From JAWXVE01 sp044425575 (GTDB taxonomy: Bacteria; Bacillota; Clostridia; Lachnospirales; Lachnospiraceae), in NCBI GenBank assembly GCA_044425575.1, contig JAWXVE010000002.1, positions 11,649-75,648 of the forward strand: a DNA stretch of 64,000 bases, in the 5' to 3' direction. Shown one piece after another: positions 52,399 through 61,339 of this stretch. The notes under the pieces are model-generated. The model was not told where the DNA came from. It searched no databases and was given only the letters and a program-made list of their open reading frames with translations. Numbering within the stretch: position 1 is the stretch's first letter; each line of letters opens with the position of its first letter. The position numbers and the translations under genes are program-made.

Positions 52399-53719
52399 CT
52401 ATTAGTTCTCCTATCAAATCATATTCATGGGATCCTGTAATGATAACCTGTACAAAGTCTCCTGTCATTAATGTGTTCTGTGTATGAAGGAATAAAAATC
52501 CATCTACATTCGGTGCATCTTTATAAGTACGTGCTAGATACACACCATCTTCTTCTAATTTACCTTCTATCATAGCTGTAAGTCTAGTTCCAATTGTTAA
52601 TTCTGCCTTTTCAAATGCAATCTCTTGTTGCAATTCCATAATTTCTTCTTGGCGTTCTACTTTTATACCTTCTTCAATCTGCTCTTCCATTTCTCCTGCA
52701 ATGGTATCTTCTTCTCTAGAATACGTAAATACCCCTAGTCTGTCAAACTCCATTTCATCAATAAATGCTAATACTTCTTGGTGATCTTCTTCAGTTTCAT
52801 CTGGGAATCCTGTAATAAAGGTAGTCCGCAAACACATATCAGGAATTGCTTCTCTCATCATGGTAATATTATGGCGTAACTGCTCTTGATTCGTTCTTCG
52901 CCCCATTAATTGTAAAATACGATTAGATGCGTGCTGAATAGGAATATCCAGATAATTACAGATTTTATCTTCCTCTTTCATAACAGCAATAAGCTCTTCT
53001 GTAATTTCTTCAGGGTAACAATAGAGAATACGAATCCACTCTAACCCTTCAATCTTGCATAATTGACGCAATAGCTTTGGCAGTTCTTTTTTGCCATAAA
53101 TATCGATTCCATAAACAGTTGTTTCTTGAGCTACTAAGATTAATTCCTTGGTACCGCGTTCCACTAAGGATTGTGCTTCTTGTACAAGATTATCAATGGG
53201 TACACTGCGATACTTGCCACGCATTTTAGGAATCGCACAATAAGTGCATTTTTTGTTACATCCCTCTGCGATTTTTAAATAGGCAAAGTGGCCACCTGTT
53301 GTTAGAATTCTCTTCTGATCTAATGGTGGAATCTTATTAATATCATCTAAATGATTCATCCCATTTCCGCCTAATGCTTCCTCTACCGCTTCTACAATAT
53401 GGTCAATAGCAGTTGTTCCTAGAATTGCATCTACTTCTTCAATTTCAGTTTGAATTTCTTCTTTATAGCGTTGGGCTAAACATCCTGTTACAAGTAAGGC
53501 TTTAATTTTGCCTTCTTTCTTTAATTCTGCCATTTCTAAAATGGTCTGAACGCTTTCTTCTTTTGCATCATGTATAAATCCACAAGTGTTTACTACCACT
53601 ATATCGGCTTCCTCCTCATTGTCTGTGAAAGAATAACCCTTTTCATATAAATATCCTAACATTACTTCTGTATCTACTAGATTCTTATCACACCCAAGTG
53701 ATGCAAATAATATTTTCAT
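52382..53719 (-). CDS. rimO: Ribosomal protein S12 methylthiotransferase RimO
   Basis: The 445-residue radical-SAM enzyme adds a methylthio group to an aspartate of ribosomal protein S12. The N-terminal cluster domain has SLGCDKNLVDTEVMLG and VNTCGFIHDAKEES. The radical-SAM motif is EGCNKKCTYCAIPKMRG, and a C-terminal TRAM domain ends in GDFVQVIITGSHEYDLIGEL. The SLGCDKNLVD signature separates RimO from MiaB. A terminator lies upstream. Confidence 0.95.
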   Translation of the reverse strand: MKILFASLGCDKNLVDTEVMLGYLYEKGYSFTDNEEEADIVVVNTCGFIHDAKEESVQTILEMAELKKEGKIKALLVTGCLAQRYKEEIQTEIEEVDAILGTTAIDHIVEAVEEALGGNGMNHLDDINKIPPLDQKRILTTGGHFAYLKIAEGCNKKCTYCAIPKMRGKYRSVPIDNLVQEAQSLVERGTKELILVAQETTVYGIDIYGKKELPKLLRQLCKIEGLEWIRILYCYPEEITEELIAVMKEEDKICNYLDIPIQHASNRILQLMGRRTNQEQLRHNITMMREAIPDMCLRTTFITGFPDETEEDHQEVLAFIDEMEFDRLGVFTYSREEDTIAGEMEEQIEEGIKVERQEEIMELQQEIAFEKAELTIGTRLTAMIEGKLEEDGVYLARTYKDAPNVDGFLFLHTQNTLMTGDFVQVIITGSHEYDLIGELIDESSQ

Positions 53720-53752
53720 CCTTACTATACTCCATTTCTAAATCATGCAAAA

Positions 53753-53773
53753 ATCCTTTTTTTGAAAAAAGGA
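53753..53773 (-). terminator. Terminator of the remA-gmk-rpoZ transcript
   Basis: CCTTTTTT, a two-base loop and AAAAAAGG followed by ATTTTTG on the minus strand, between rpoZ and rimO. Confidence 0.6.
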
Positions 53774-53804
53774 GAAATAACTCACGTCATCTCTCCAAAG
53801 TTTT

Positions 53805-54038
53805 CTAGGATTCATTTGAAACGATTTTGATCTTGGAAGCGTTTAACTCCTCTACTGCAATTGACAATGGTTTCTGTCCATAGTCTTGGACGAATGCTTC
53901 TCTTCCACCTACTAATTGTCTTGCTCTTTTAGAAGTAGCCATTACAATAGAATATCTACTATTCACTAATAATTCAGCCCCTTCCTCCACTTCACTATTT
54001 ACTACTTTCATTAAATCTGTATACGATGGATGTAACAT
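53805..54038 (-). CDS. rpoZ: RNA polymerase omega subunit
   Basis: The 77-residue protein has the omega pattern SRYSIVMATSKRARQL followed by KPLSIAVEELNASKIKI. Omega assists assembly of beta-prime and, in some bacteria, the ppGpp response. It follows gmk by one base, the conserved remA-gmk-rpoZ order of Firmicutes. Confidence 0.93.
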   Translation of the reverse strand: MLHPSYTDLMKVVNSEVEEGAELLVNSRYSIVMATSKRARQLVGGREAFVQDYGQKPLSIAVEELNASKIKIVSNES

Positions 54039-54039
54039 A

Positions 54040-54678
54040 TTAACCTCTTTCCGAAAAACTGGTTAGTTCTTCTCTTATATGATTGATGAATTCCTTATTT
54101 CTATTTGGTTGATTATGAGATAAATGAATAATCCTATGAATCTCTTCGACACACGTATCTAAAATATCATTTACCACAAAGTAATCATATTCTTCAATGC
54201 CTTCTGCCTCTTGTACAGCTCTCTGCAATCGTTGGTGGATTACCTCGTCTGTCTCCGTTCCACGCCCCATTAAACGGCTCTTAAGTTCCTCGGCGTTTGG
54301 CGGCATAACAAATAATAACAATGCTTCTGGGTACTGCTCTTTAATCTTAAGTGCTCCTTGAATCTCAATTTCAAGTATCACATTCTTTCCATGTTCTAAT
54401 TGCTGCTCCACATATGCCTTAGGTGTTCCATAGTAATTATCACAGTAGCAAGCATGTTCAATAAAATCTTCTTGTTCTATTTTCTCTAAGAAGGTTTCCC
54501 TTGATACGAAAAAGTAAGATTCTCCATCCACCTCTCCTATCCTCATCCGCCTAGTGGTCATAGATATAGACAGTGCATACTCCTCATAACGATCTAGCAA
54601 CGCTTTCATGAGTGTCCCTTTACCTGCACCTGAAAACCCTGAAACTACAGCGAGTACACCTTTCTCATTATACTTCAT
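54040..54678 (-). CDS. gmk: Guanylate kinase
   Basis: The 212-residue kinase phosphorylates GMP to GDP. P-loop SGFSGAGKGTLMKALL, GMP-binding SISMTTRRMRIGEVDGESYFFV, and ILEIEIQGALKIKEQYPEAL are intact. It overlaps remA by 11 bp. Confidence 0.97.
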   Translation of the reverse strand: MKYNEKGVLAVVSGFSGAGKGTLMKALLDRYEEYALSISMTTRRMRIGEVDGESYFFVSRETFLEKIEQEDFIEHACYCDNYYGTPKAYVEQQLEHGKNVILEIEIQGALKIKEQYPEALLLFVMPPNAEELKSRLMGRGTETDEVIHQRLQRAVQEAEGIEEYDYFVVNDILDTCVEEIHRIIHLSHNQPNRNKEFINHIREELTSFSERG

Positions 54679-54979
54679 CCTGTTCCCTTCCTTCTGCTAT
54701 TTCACTCCTACAACTCCCTCGCATCATTGCATCACTTTCATAATGACTAGTAGCTCGATTTACAATTGTCTCTGGTAAAAGTGCTGATAATACTACTTGC
54801 CCCTGTTCCATAACAAGAACTGCCTTAGTCTTTCTCCCTTGAGTAGCATCGATTACCGTTCCCTGTTCCTTTGCGCCTTGTACCATACGCTTAATAGGTG
54901 CAGCATCGGGACTTACAATTGCAACAATCTTAGATGTATTTATAATATTTCCATATCCAATATGAATTAAGTTATTCAC
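54668..54979 (-). CDS. remA: Extracellular matrix regulator RemA
   Basis: The 103-residue DUF370 protein has HIGYGNIINTSKIVAIVSPD, KRMVQGAKEQGTVIDATQGRKT and VVLSALLPETIVNR, the full RemA core. In B. subtilis RemA is a DNA-binding activator of matrix genes that forms oligomeric rings. The start is GTG after AAGGTG. The last 25 residues, beyond the core, are variable and acidic. Confidence 0.95.
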   Translation of the reverse strand: MNNLIHIGYGNIINTSKIVAIVSPDAAPIKRMVQGAKEQGTVIDATQGRKTKAVLVMEQGQVVLSALLPETIVNRATSHYESDAMMRGSCRSEIAEGREQDEV

Positions 54980-54999
54980 AGTTCACCTTTTCTATAATC

Positions 55000-55878
55000 T
55001 TATTCAATATTTTGTATTTGCTCACGGATCTTCTCAATTTCCGTTTTCAATCCAATGGCACAATTAGAGATTTCTAAACTGCCTGCTTTTGATAAGATTG
55101 TATTGGCCTCTCGATTCATTTCTTGTGCAATAAAATCAAGCTTACGACCAACAGCACCACCTTCTTCTAAGTTAGCTTTTGTAGTTTCAATGTGGCTTCT
55201 TAACCTTACAAGTTCTTCTTCTACACAAGTTTTGTCTGCAAAAATCGCTACCTCTGTTAAAATCCTTGATTCTTCCACCTTACTATCATTTAATAATTCT
55301 TGAATCTTTGTCGTGAGCTTTTCCTTATATTCTTGAATCATCTGTGGCATTTTCTCTTCAATAAAAGAAACTTGTTCTAGCATATGAGCTAGTTTCTGTA
55401 TCATATCATCTCTAAGATTCTCGCCCTCAATCGTACGCATTTCTACAAATGCCTGAATAGCAAACTCCAATGCTTCTTGCACTAATTGGCATAACACTTC
55501 TTCATCATCTGTTCCTTCTTGCATGGTAAGTACTTCTGGGTATCTAGACAGCTCTGACGCCTTTAGATTATTAACAAGTCCACAATCTTTTGCAATTTGT
55601 GCAATACAAGTTGCATATTCTTGTGCCAGTGATGCATTATACTGAATGCACATATTACTCTCTGATGTATTCTCATAAGACAAGTAAATATCTACTTTTC
55701 CTCGTTGTATGGAATTCTTCACTAAATTGCGCATGGTTGATTCATAAAAATTAAGTTTCTTTGGCATTTTAATATTAATATCCAAATAACGATGGTTCAC
55801 AGATTTCATTTCAATGGTTACTTTACGATTCTGTGCAATTACTTCGCCTCTTCCAAATCCTGTCATACTTTTAATCAT
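55000..55878 (-). CDS. yicC: YicC-family endoribonuclease
   Basis: The 292-residue protein begins MIKSMTGFGRGE, a highly conserved start, and ends with the DUF1732 segment VGRKLDFIAQEMNREANTILSKAGS. E. coli YicC has been reported as an endoribonuclease acting on a small RNA. The start at 55878 is set by AAGGGG and by the family's usual N-terminus; the frame is open 13 codons further upstream. It precedes remA by about 20 bp as in many Firmicutes. Confidence 0.95.
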   Translation of the reverse strand: MIKSMTGFGRGEVIAQNRKVTIEMKSVNHRYLDINIKMPKKLNFYESTMRNLVKNSIQRGKVDIYLSYENTSESNMCIQYNASLAQEYATCIAQIAKDCGLVNNLKASELSRYPEVLTMQEGTDDEEVLCQLVQEALEFAIQAFVEMRTIEGENLRDDMIQKLAHMLEQVSFIEEKMPQMIQEYKEKLTTKIQELLNDSKVEESRILTEVAIFADKTCVEEELVRLRSHIETTKANLEEGGAVGRKLDFIAQEMNREANTILSKAGSLEISNCAIGLKTEIEKIREQIQNIE

Positions 55879-55954
55879 GTGCATCCCCTTATTACTATGC
55901 TTACCTAACGATTTCACTAATTGATTGCATAAGTATATTCATTATAAAGCATGG

Positions 55955-57697
55955 TTAATCTTTCGTCAATAGCTCTAATCCATCAATATTACTCGTTGCA
56001 ATCATAGAATAATTCGTATAATAAACAACAAAACCTAATTTAGACCCTGCCGGTTTCTTTACATGTTTCTTCTGAACATAATCTACTTCCACTTTCTCTT
56101 GTCCACGACCTTTGGAATAATAAACGGCCAAGGATGCTGCCTCTTCAAAAGTACGATCTGAAAGTTCCTCTCCTGCTGCCTTAACAATTACATGAGAGCC
56201 AGGGATTCCTTTTGTGTGAAACCACCAATCATTTCCCGTGGCAAATCGAAACGTAAGCTCTTCATTCTGAATATTATTCTTTCCAATATAAATATCGTCT
56301 CCATCACTACTCTTATAATGAAACGGTTTGCTTGTCACTTTCTCCTTCTTACTACTAGCTCTTCTACGAATATATCCACTTTCCATTAATTCTTCTTTAA
56401 TTTCCACTAAATCTTCTTCCTTGATTGCAATATCAAGAGCATTACTAATGGATTCCAAATGTTGAATTTCTGCTCCTGTCTCTTCTGTTAAAGTAGTAAG
56501 AGCTTCGTATGTTCTCTTCAACTTTCCATAACGTTCAAAATACTTCTTTGCATTTTCAATAGGGGTTAAGGTGGTATCAAGAGGTATCTTTACCATTTTA
56601 TCTTCATAATAATTCAATACCTCAATGGACCCTTCACCTGCTGGTATCCCATACCCATACGCATTCAAAAGTTCTCCGTAGATACGAAACTTCTCTTTTT
56701 GATTGGTATCTTCTAATTGTTTGCATTGTAATTTATACTTCTTCGTATTGCGTTCCATTGCCACTTGCACAATCCGCCTTAAGTCTACTGATTTCTGTCG
56801 AATTCTTGTTACAATACTTTTTTCACTATAATATACTTCAATTAATTCTGACATAGTCTGATAAAGACTTGCTCGCTGTTCTTCATACATAGTAAGTGGT
56901 ATTCCAGCATATTCCATTGGTGTTACACCATCATAATAGATATGAGAAAGAAATTTCCCTTGCTTTACTTCTTCCATAAGTGCTAGGAGCATCTGTGCTA
57001 CTCCTTCTAATTCTTGATCACTTATATGTGTTACCATAGAATTTGCATCTACATGTGCTCTTACACAAATCTCTTTGGCAATCACAGGAGAAATCCCCGT
57101 CATACTGCAATAGATTCCTTGGTAAATTGGTTTTCCTTCTTCCTGTATGAGTCGTTTTGCAGTGGTACAATCCACTTCTAGTGGATTTGCTTTTTCCTTG
57201 GCCACTGGAACAAAGTAATCTCGTCCTGGCAATACTTCCCGAATAGAGCTCACCATTCCAGAGATATGCTTAATACTATCAACAATACGCTCTTCTTGGT
57301 TAATTAAGATAATATTGCTATGCTTTCCCATCATCTCTACCACAAGATACTTAGTGCAAATATCCCCAAGTTCATTTAAGTGTTCCATCTCAATTCGTAT
57401 AATACGCTCAAAATCCGGCTGTGTAACACTTATAATTCTCGCATTTTGCAAATGCTTACGCAACAACATACAGAAATTGGGTGCTGTTAGCGGACTTTGC
57501 TTGTTCTTGGTGGTAAAGTATACAAGTGGTAAGGAAGCACTTGCCGATAAAGTCATACGATACTGCATTCCATTATTCTTAATGGTAATTAACAATTCAT
57601 CTTGCTCTGGTTGAGCAATCTTCACAATCCTACCACCTACTATATTGTTCTCACATTCCTTTACAATCGTTGCAATTGTAATTCCATCAAATGCCAT
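55955..57697 (-). CDS. rqcH: Ribosome quality control factor RqcH (NFACT protein)
   Basis: The 580-residue NFACT protein binds stalled 50S subunits and recruits tRNA-Ala to add alanine tails. NFACT-N occupies about 1-270 (MAFDGITIATIVKECENNIV), a helical hairpin spans about 275-430, and NFACT-R lies near the C-terminus (FATGNDWWFHTKGIPGSHVI and VKKPAGSKLGFVVYY). It is often annotated as fibronectin-binding protein. The start is set by TGGAGA; 15 upstream codons are in frame but overlap the glgA terminator. Confidence 0.94.
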   Translation of the reverse strand: MAFDGITIATIVKECENNIVGGRIVKIAQPEQDELLITIKNNGMQYRMTLSASASLPLVYFTTKNKQSPLTAPNFCMLLRKHLQNARIISVTQPDFERIIRIEMEHLNELGDICTKYLVVEMMGKHSNIILINQEERIVDSIKHISGMVSSIREVLPGRDYFVPVAKEKANPLEVDCTTAKRLIQEEGKPIYQGIYCSMTGISPVIAKEICVRAHVDANSMVTHISDQELEGVAQMLLALMEEVKQGKFLSHIYYDGVTPMEYAGIPLTMYEEQRASLYQTMSELIEVYYSEKSIVTRIRQKSVDLRRIVQVAMERNTKKYKLQCKQLEDTNQKEKFRIYGELLNAYGYGIPAGEGSIEVLNYYEDKMVKIPLDTTLTPIENAKKYFERYGKLKRTYEALTTLTEETGAEIQHLESISNALDIAIKEEDLVEIKEELMESGYIRRRASSKKEKVTSKPFHYKSSDGDDIYIGKNNIQNEELTFRFATGNDWWFHTKGIPGSHVIVKAAGEELSDRTFEEAASLAVYYSKGRGQEKVEVDYVQKKHVKKPAGSKLGFVVYYTNYSMIATSNIDGLELLTKD

Positions 57698-57719
57698 ATG
57701 AATCTCCATTCTTTTGTGA

Positions 57720-57749
57720 CAAAAACCCATGTTGTTCCACATGGGTTTT
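57720..57749 (-). terminator. Terminator of glgA
   Basis: AAAACCCATGT, a loop and ACATGGGTTTTT on the minus strand, about 100 bp after the glgA stop and just before rqcH. A second small hairpin (GTATGAAAAAT with ATTTTTCATAC, about 57817-57842) lies closer to the stop. Confidence 0.8.
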
Positions 57750-57847
57750 TCATCACTCTAATAACTATACCTTGCTCAATGTCTGGCAACTTTGGACCGT
57801 AAGGTTCAAATTGACGTATGAAAAATTTTATTTTTCATACTATCTTC

Positions 57848-59293
57848 CTATCCAATTAACCAATCGTACATCTCTTGATACTTCTTAGCCGATACTTCCC
57901 ATGAATAATCCACTCTCATAGCTCGCTCAATTAATTTATTCCATTCACGCTTCTTGTTATAATAAATCCGCTCTGCATATCGTATGGCATCCATCATCTC
58001 ATGGGCATTGTAATTCGTAAAGCTAAAGCCTGTTCCTCGATTCTCGTACTCATTATATGACTCTACCGTATCCTTTAGCCCGCCTGTCTCACGAACAATT
58101 GGAAGTGTTCCATAACGAAGAGACATTAATTGACTTAGTCCACATGGCTCGAATAAGGATGGCATTAGGAATACGTCACAAGCTGCATAGATTTTATGAG
58201 ACATCTCTTCTGAATAATAAATGTTAGCCGATACTTTTCCATGATACTTCCAATCAAAGTGACGGAACATATTCTCATATTCTTCGTCTCCCGTACCAAG
58301 TACTACAATCTGTACATCATCTTGACAGAGTTCGTCCATCATATAAGCGATTAAATCAAATCCCTTTTGATCCGTTAATCTTGATACCATACCAATCATA
58401 AACTTTTTATCATTCTGTTCTAATCCTAATTGTTTCTGCAAATCTCTCTTATTCTTAATCTTATTCTTCTTAAAGTTCTCTACACTATACTGACAAGCAA
58501 GCATAGGATCTGTTTCTGGAGAATATTCCCCATAATCGATTCCATTTACAATTCCTCGTAAATCTGCACGTCTTGCATCTAATAAGCCTTCTAATCCTTC
58601 TCCATAAAATGGTGTACGTATTTCTTTGGCATAAGTTTCACTTACTGTTGTAATAGCATCTGCATATACGAGTCCACCTTTTAACAAGTTGGCATCTTTG
58701 TATGCTTCTAACTTGTCCGGTGCAAAATAGTAAGAAGAAAGTCCTGTAACACTTTGCATGGTCTTTACATCCCATTTCCCTTGGAACTTTAAGTTATGAA
58801 TCGTCATAACCGATTTTGCTCCCATAAAGTAGTCACTGTCATGAAAACGTTCTTTCATATATACTGGAATGAGACCCGTTTGCCAATCATGACAATGAAC
58901 CACATCCGGCTTAAAATCAAGCTGTGGAATAGCTGACAAAGCTGCCTTAGAGAAAAAAGTAAACTTCTCAATATCAAGAAAAGCTTCTTCGCTATATGGC
59001 TTATCTCCACTAAAATAATCTTCATTATCAATAAAATAATACGTAATCCCATCCACAACTGTTTCTAGTATACCTACATACTCCTGCTTCCAATTAAAAT
59101 CCATATAAAAATGGGTGCGATATGTGAGCATATCCTTATATTGTGCTTTCATAGCTGCATATTTAGGCAATACAACACGTACATCAAAATAACGACTATC
59201 AATGGCTTTTGGAAGTGAACCTACTACATCTGCTAGTCCTCCCGTCTTAATAAATGGAACTGATTCTGAAGCAATAAAAAGAATATTTTTCAT
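57848..59293 (-). CDS. glgA: Glycogen synthase (ADP-glucose type)
   Basis: The 481-residue GT5 enzyme extends alpha-1,4-glucan chains from ADP-glucose. The N-terminal KTGGLADVVGSLPKAI motif and the C-terminal PSLFEPCGLSQLMSLRYGTL and ETGGLKDTVESY are intact. The start is set by AGGAGGAG. No glgB, glgC or glgD is near, so it is a single gene here. A -10 TATAAT with a weak -35 (TTTCCA) lies in its leader. In Clostridia, granulose storage is tied to sporulation control, and the Spo0A-like gene is adjacent. Confidence 0.96.
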   Translation of the reverse strand: MKNILFIASESVPFIKTGGLADVVGSLPKAIDSRYFDVRVVLPKYAAMKAQYKDMLTYRTHFYMDFNWKQEYVGILETVVDGITYYFIDNEDYFSGDKPYSEEAFLDIEKFTFFSKAALSAIPQLDFKPDVVHCHDWQTGLIPVYMKERFHDSDYFMGAKSVMTIHNLKFQGKWDVKTMQSVTGLSSYYFAPDKLEAYKDANLLKGGLVYADAITTVSETYAKEIRTPFYGEGLEGLLDARRADLRGIVNGIDYGEYSPETDPMLACQYSVENFKKNKIKNKRDLQKQLGLEQNDKKFMIGMVSRLTDQKGFDLIAYMMDELCQDDVQIVVLGTGDEEYENMFRHFDWKYHGKVSANIYYSEEMSHKIYAACDVFLMPSLFEPCGLSQLMSLRYGTLPIVRETGGLKDTVESYNEYENRGTGFSFTNYNAHEMMDAIRYAERIYYNKKREWNKLIERAMRVDYSWEVSAKKYQEMYDWLIG

Positions 59294-59402
59294 CCCGTCT
59301 CCTCCTACATTGTTTACTCCATTCATTATACATCAAGTTGTAACATATGGAAAGAACTATCTTATTACTCTCTCATGAACCATTGAATAATCTCATTATC
59401 TT

Positions 59403-59936
59403 TTATTCACTATATTGTAACCTGATTTTATCTGCTATTAGTGCAATGAATTCCGAGTTCGTTGGTTTTCCTTTTCCTGTATGTACCGTATATCCAAATA
59501 ATGCATCTAAGGTTTCCATTTTGCCGCGACTCCAAGCCACTTCAATGGCATGTCTTATAGCTCTTTCTACACGGCTTGGTGTAGTACGAAACTTCTTAGC
59601 AATGGTAGGGTATAGAATTTTTGTAATAGAGTGAAGCATCTCTAAATCTTCTACCGATACAATAATTGCCTCTCTTAGATATTGATATCCTTTAATATGT
59701 GCCGGTACACCTAGTTCGTGAATCATATCTGTTACTTCACGTTCTAAATCTCTCTTAGTCTTAGGTTGGTGCGCTGTTGCTACAGGAGCATGTGCCAAAC
59801 CAGTTTTTTGACTTTCTTCTCCTTTTCTAGGTACCGATATCATAATCTGAAATTCTCGATCCTTATTCATAAGTTCTGTAATTATTTGAAATACTTTTTC
59901 ATGTTCTTTTGTAGAAATAACGCCTAATTGTTCCAT
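59403..59936 (-). CDS. Spo0A-family DNA-binding protein lacking most of the receiver domain
   Basis: The 177-residue protein matches the Spo0A output domain over residues about 65-175 almost without change (VPAHIKGYQYLREAI, ITKILYPTIAKKF, SRVERAIRHAIEVAWSRG, LFGYTV, KPTNSEFIALIADK). Full Spo0A has about 260 residues with a receiver; here residues 1-37 look like its beta1-alpha1-beta2 only, with STK in place of the acidic pocket. The phosphorylated aspartate and everything up to the linker are absent. A promoter and GGAGG lie upstream, with no receiver fragment in the 148 bp before the start, so this is not a simple truncation by frameshift. It should bind 0A boxes without phosphorylation control. 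It may be an activator or competitor of true Spo0A. Confidence 0.9.
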   Translation of the reverse strand: MEQLGVISTKEHEKVFQIITELMNKDREFQIMISVPRKGEESQKTGLAHAPVATAHQPKTKRDLEREVTDMIHELGVPAHIKGYQYLREAIIVSVEDLEMLHSITKILYPTIAKKFRTTPSRVERAIRHAIEVAWSRGKMETLDALFGYTVHTGKGKPTNSEFIALIADKIRLQYSE

Positions 59937-59985
59937 TCTTTGCCTCCATTGTTAATAAACATACAAGTTCTGATTCTTTTTTCCA

Positions 59986-60015
59986 AACTAATTATAATAG
60001 CATGACACCTTAAGA
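59986..60015 (-). promoter_or_regulatory. Promoter of the Spo0A-like gene
   Basis: TTGATT, an 18-bp spacer and a perfect TATAAT lie about 55-80 bp before the start codon, after the terminator of the upstream transcript. Confidence 0.6.
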
Positions 60016-60043
60016 ATCAATCAATTCTCATCGCAATTTTTGG

Positions 60044-60079
60044 CAAAAAAAGTGCTATTTTTTCAATAGCACTTTTTTC
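60044..60079 (-). terminator. Terminator of the glyS-GH18 transcript
   Basis: A perfect 13-bp stem (AAAAAAGTGCTAT with its complement) with T-tracts on either strand follows the small Lys-rich gene. Confidence 0.9.
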
Positions 60080-60084
60080 TACAA

Positions 60085-60285
60085 TTATTTTACTCGTTTT
60101 TTGTTCTTTTCTGGTTTTTTGTGGTGCTTACATCCTTTACAAATTGCTTTCCACATAATAATTCGCTTGAATTTTTTAGGAAGTTCTTTACCATTTTTGT
60201 CTTTGTAAGATTCTAATGTCACAATATAGCATTCCTCTTGTGTGATAAAATCATCTACTACAAGACACTTTACTTCTTCATTCAT
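60085..60285 (-). CDS. Small Lys-rich protein with CxxC motif, unknown function
   Basis: This is a 66-residue frame that starts three bases after the GH18 gene and ends six bases before the terminator. It has a hydrophilic N-terminal half (KCLVVDDFITQEECYIVTLESY), then a basic C-terminus with CKGCKHHKKPEKNKK. The Cys/His cluster could bind a metal, but only two Cys and two His are close together. The ribosome binding site is weak. Its neat placement between gene and terminator is the main support for it being real. Confidence 0.5.
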   Translation of the reverse strand: MNEEVKCLVVDDFITQEECYIVTLESYKDKNGKELPKKFKRIIMWKAICKGCKHHKKPEKNKKRVK

Positions 60286-60287
60286 GC

Positions 60288-61298
60288 TTATTCTTCTAAC
60301 CCTTTCTTTAAGAAGCCAGTTAAAGTATGTGTTTCATCTTGTTCATACTCCCAGAACATCATACCGTATAATTCATTCTCCAATACATAGTCTAACTTAT
60401 GACGTAAGGTATCTTTATCTTCATAAGTAATAAAAGTATCTCCATTATATAAGTAACAAGCTTTGGCATCTTCATCATAATAACGCTTATAAGAAGGATC
60501 CTTTTCTAACAATTCGATGATTTCATTATACTTCATATGGGTATGGTTACTTGGGCTTACTAGAACTCCAAGACCATCATTCTTATTCTCTACATGGGTC
60601 CACACACGTCCATAATAAGCGGCCCCCATAACTAACTTATTCTTAGGCACTCCACTTTTAACAAATGCTTGAATGGCGTAGTCAGCATTTGGTGCTTCTG
60701 GTTCCGTCTTACTTGGGTATAAGTTTGCAAGATGTCCCGAAGTTTCTGAAGCTCCGCAATGGAAATCATAAGTCATTAATTGCACATAATCAAGGTATTG
60801 CACTACATCCGCCATATTCGTTGATTCTAGATAAATATCTAATGCACCTGCTGCAATAGAAAGGGATTTATACGTATCCAATTCATCTAATTGTCTTCTA
60901 AACTCTGCTAATAATAAGGTGAAATTCTCCTTATCCTCTGGTAAAGCTTGAATTTCCCCCGCATCAATACATGGATATTCCCAATCTAGATCTAATCCGT
61001 CTAATCCTTCCTCCACTAATAAGGCAACTGCAGAGCGAGCTAATTCTACCCTTCCCTCTTCTGATGATGCTGCCTGGGAAAATCCATCTGCAGCCCATCC
61101 ACCAATGGATAAGATTAACTTAATGTTTGGATGAATCTGGCGAATACGTTTCATACTCTCACGATCGGCTTGCCAGTATACCTTTCCTTCTTCATTAATC
61201 AATCCAAATGCAATGTGAATTCCATCTAAAATACGAATATCAGATTCTGTCATGCAATGTAAGTATTTTGTCTCACAATATCCTAGTAATTGTTTCAT
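60288..61298 (-). CDS. GH18-family glycoside hydrolase without signal peptide
   Basis: The 336-residue TIM-barrel protein has the GH18 motif LDGLDLDWEYP with Asp100, Asp103, Asp105 and the catalytic acid Glu107, the SxGG motif LILSIGGWAAD at about 62, and the substrate-side MTYDFHCG and GAAYYGRVWTHV. GH18 enzymes cleave chitin, chitooligosaccharides or N-glycan cores. There is no signal peptide, so it should act inside the cell or be released with the spore. It is 41 bp after glyS and probably on the same transcript. Spore-associated GH18 proteins lack classical signals in some Bacilli, but none of their LysM domains occur here. Confidence 0.88.
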   Translation of the reverse strand: MKQLLGYCETKYLHCMTESDIRILDGIHIAFGLINEEGKVYWQADRESMKRIRQIHPNIKLILSIGGWAADGFSQAASSEEGRVELARSAVALLVEEGLDGLDLDWEYPCIDAGEIQALPEDKENFTLLLAEFRRQLDELDTYKSLSIAAGALDIYLESTNMADVVQYLDYVQLMTYDFHCGASETSGHLANLYPSKTEPEAPNADYAIQAFVKSGVPKNKLVMGAAYYGRVWTHVENKNDGLGVLVSPSNHTHMKYNEIIELLEKDPSYKRYYDEDAKACYLYNGDTFITYEDKDTLRHKLDYVLENELYGMMFWEYEQDETHTLTGFLKKGLEE

Positions 61299-61339
61299 GT
61301 TCTTTCTCCATTCTCTTCTTAGGTCATCTACTTTTCTTC

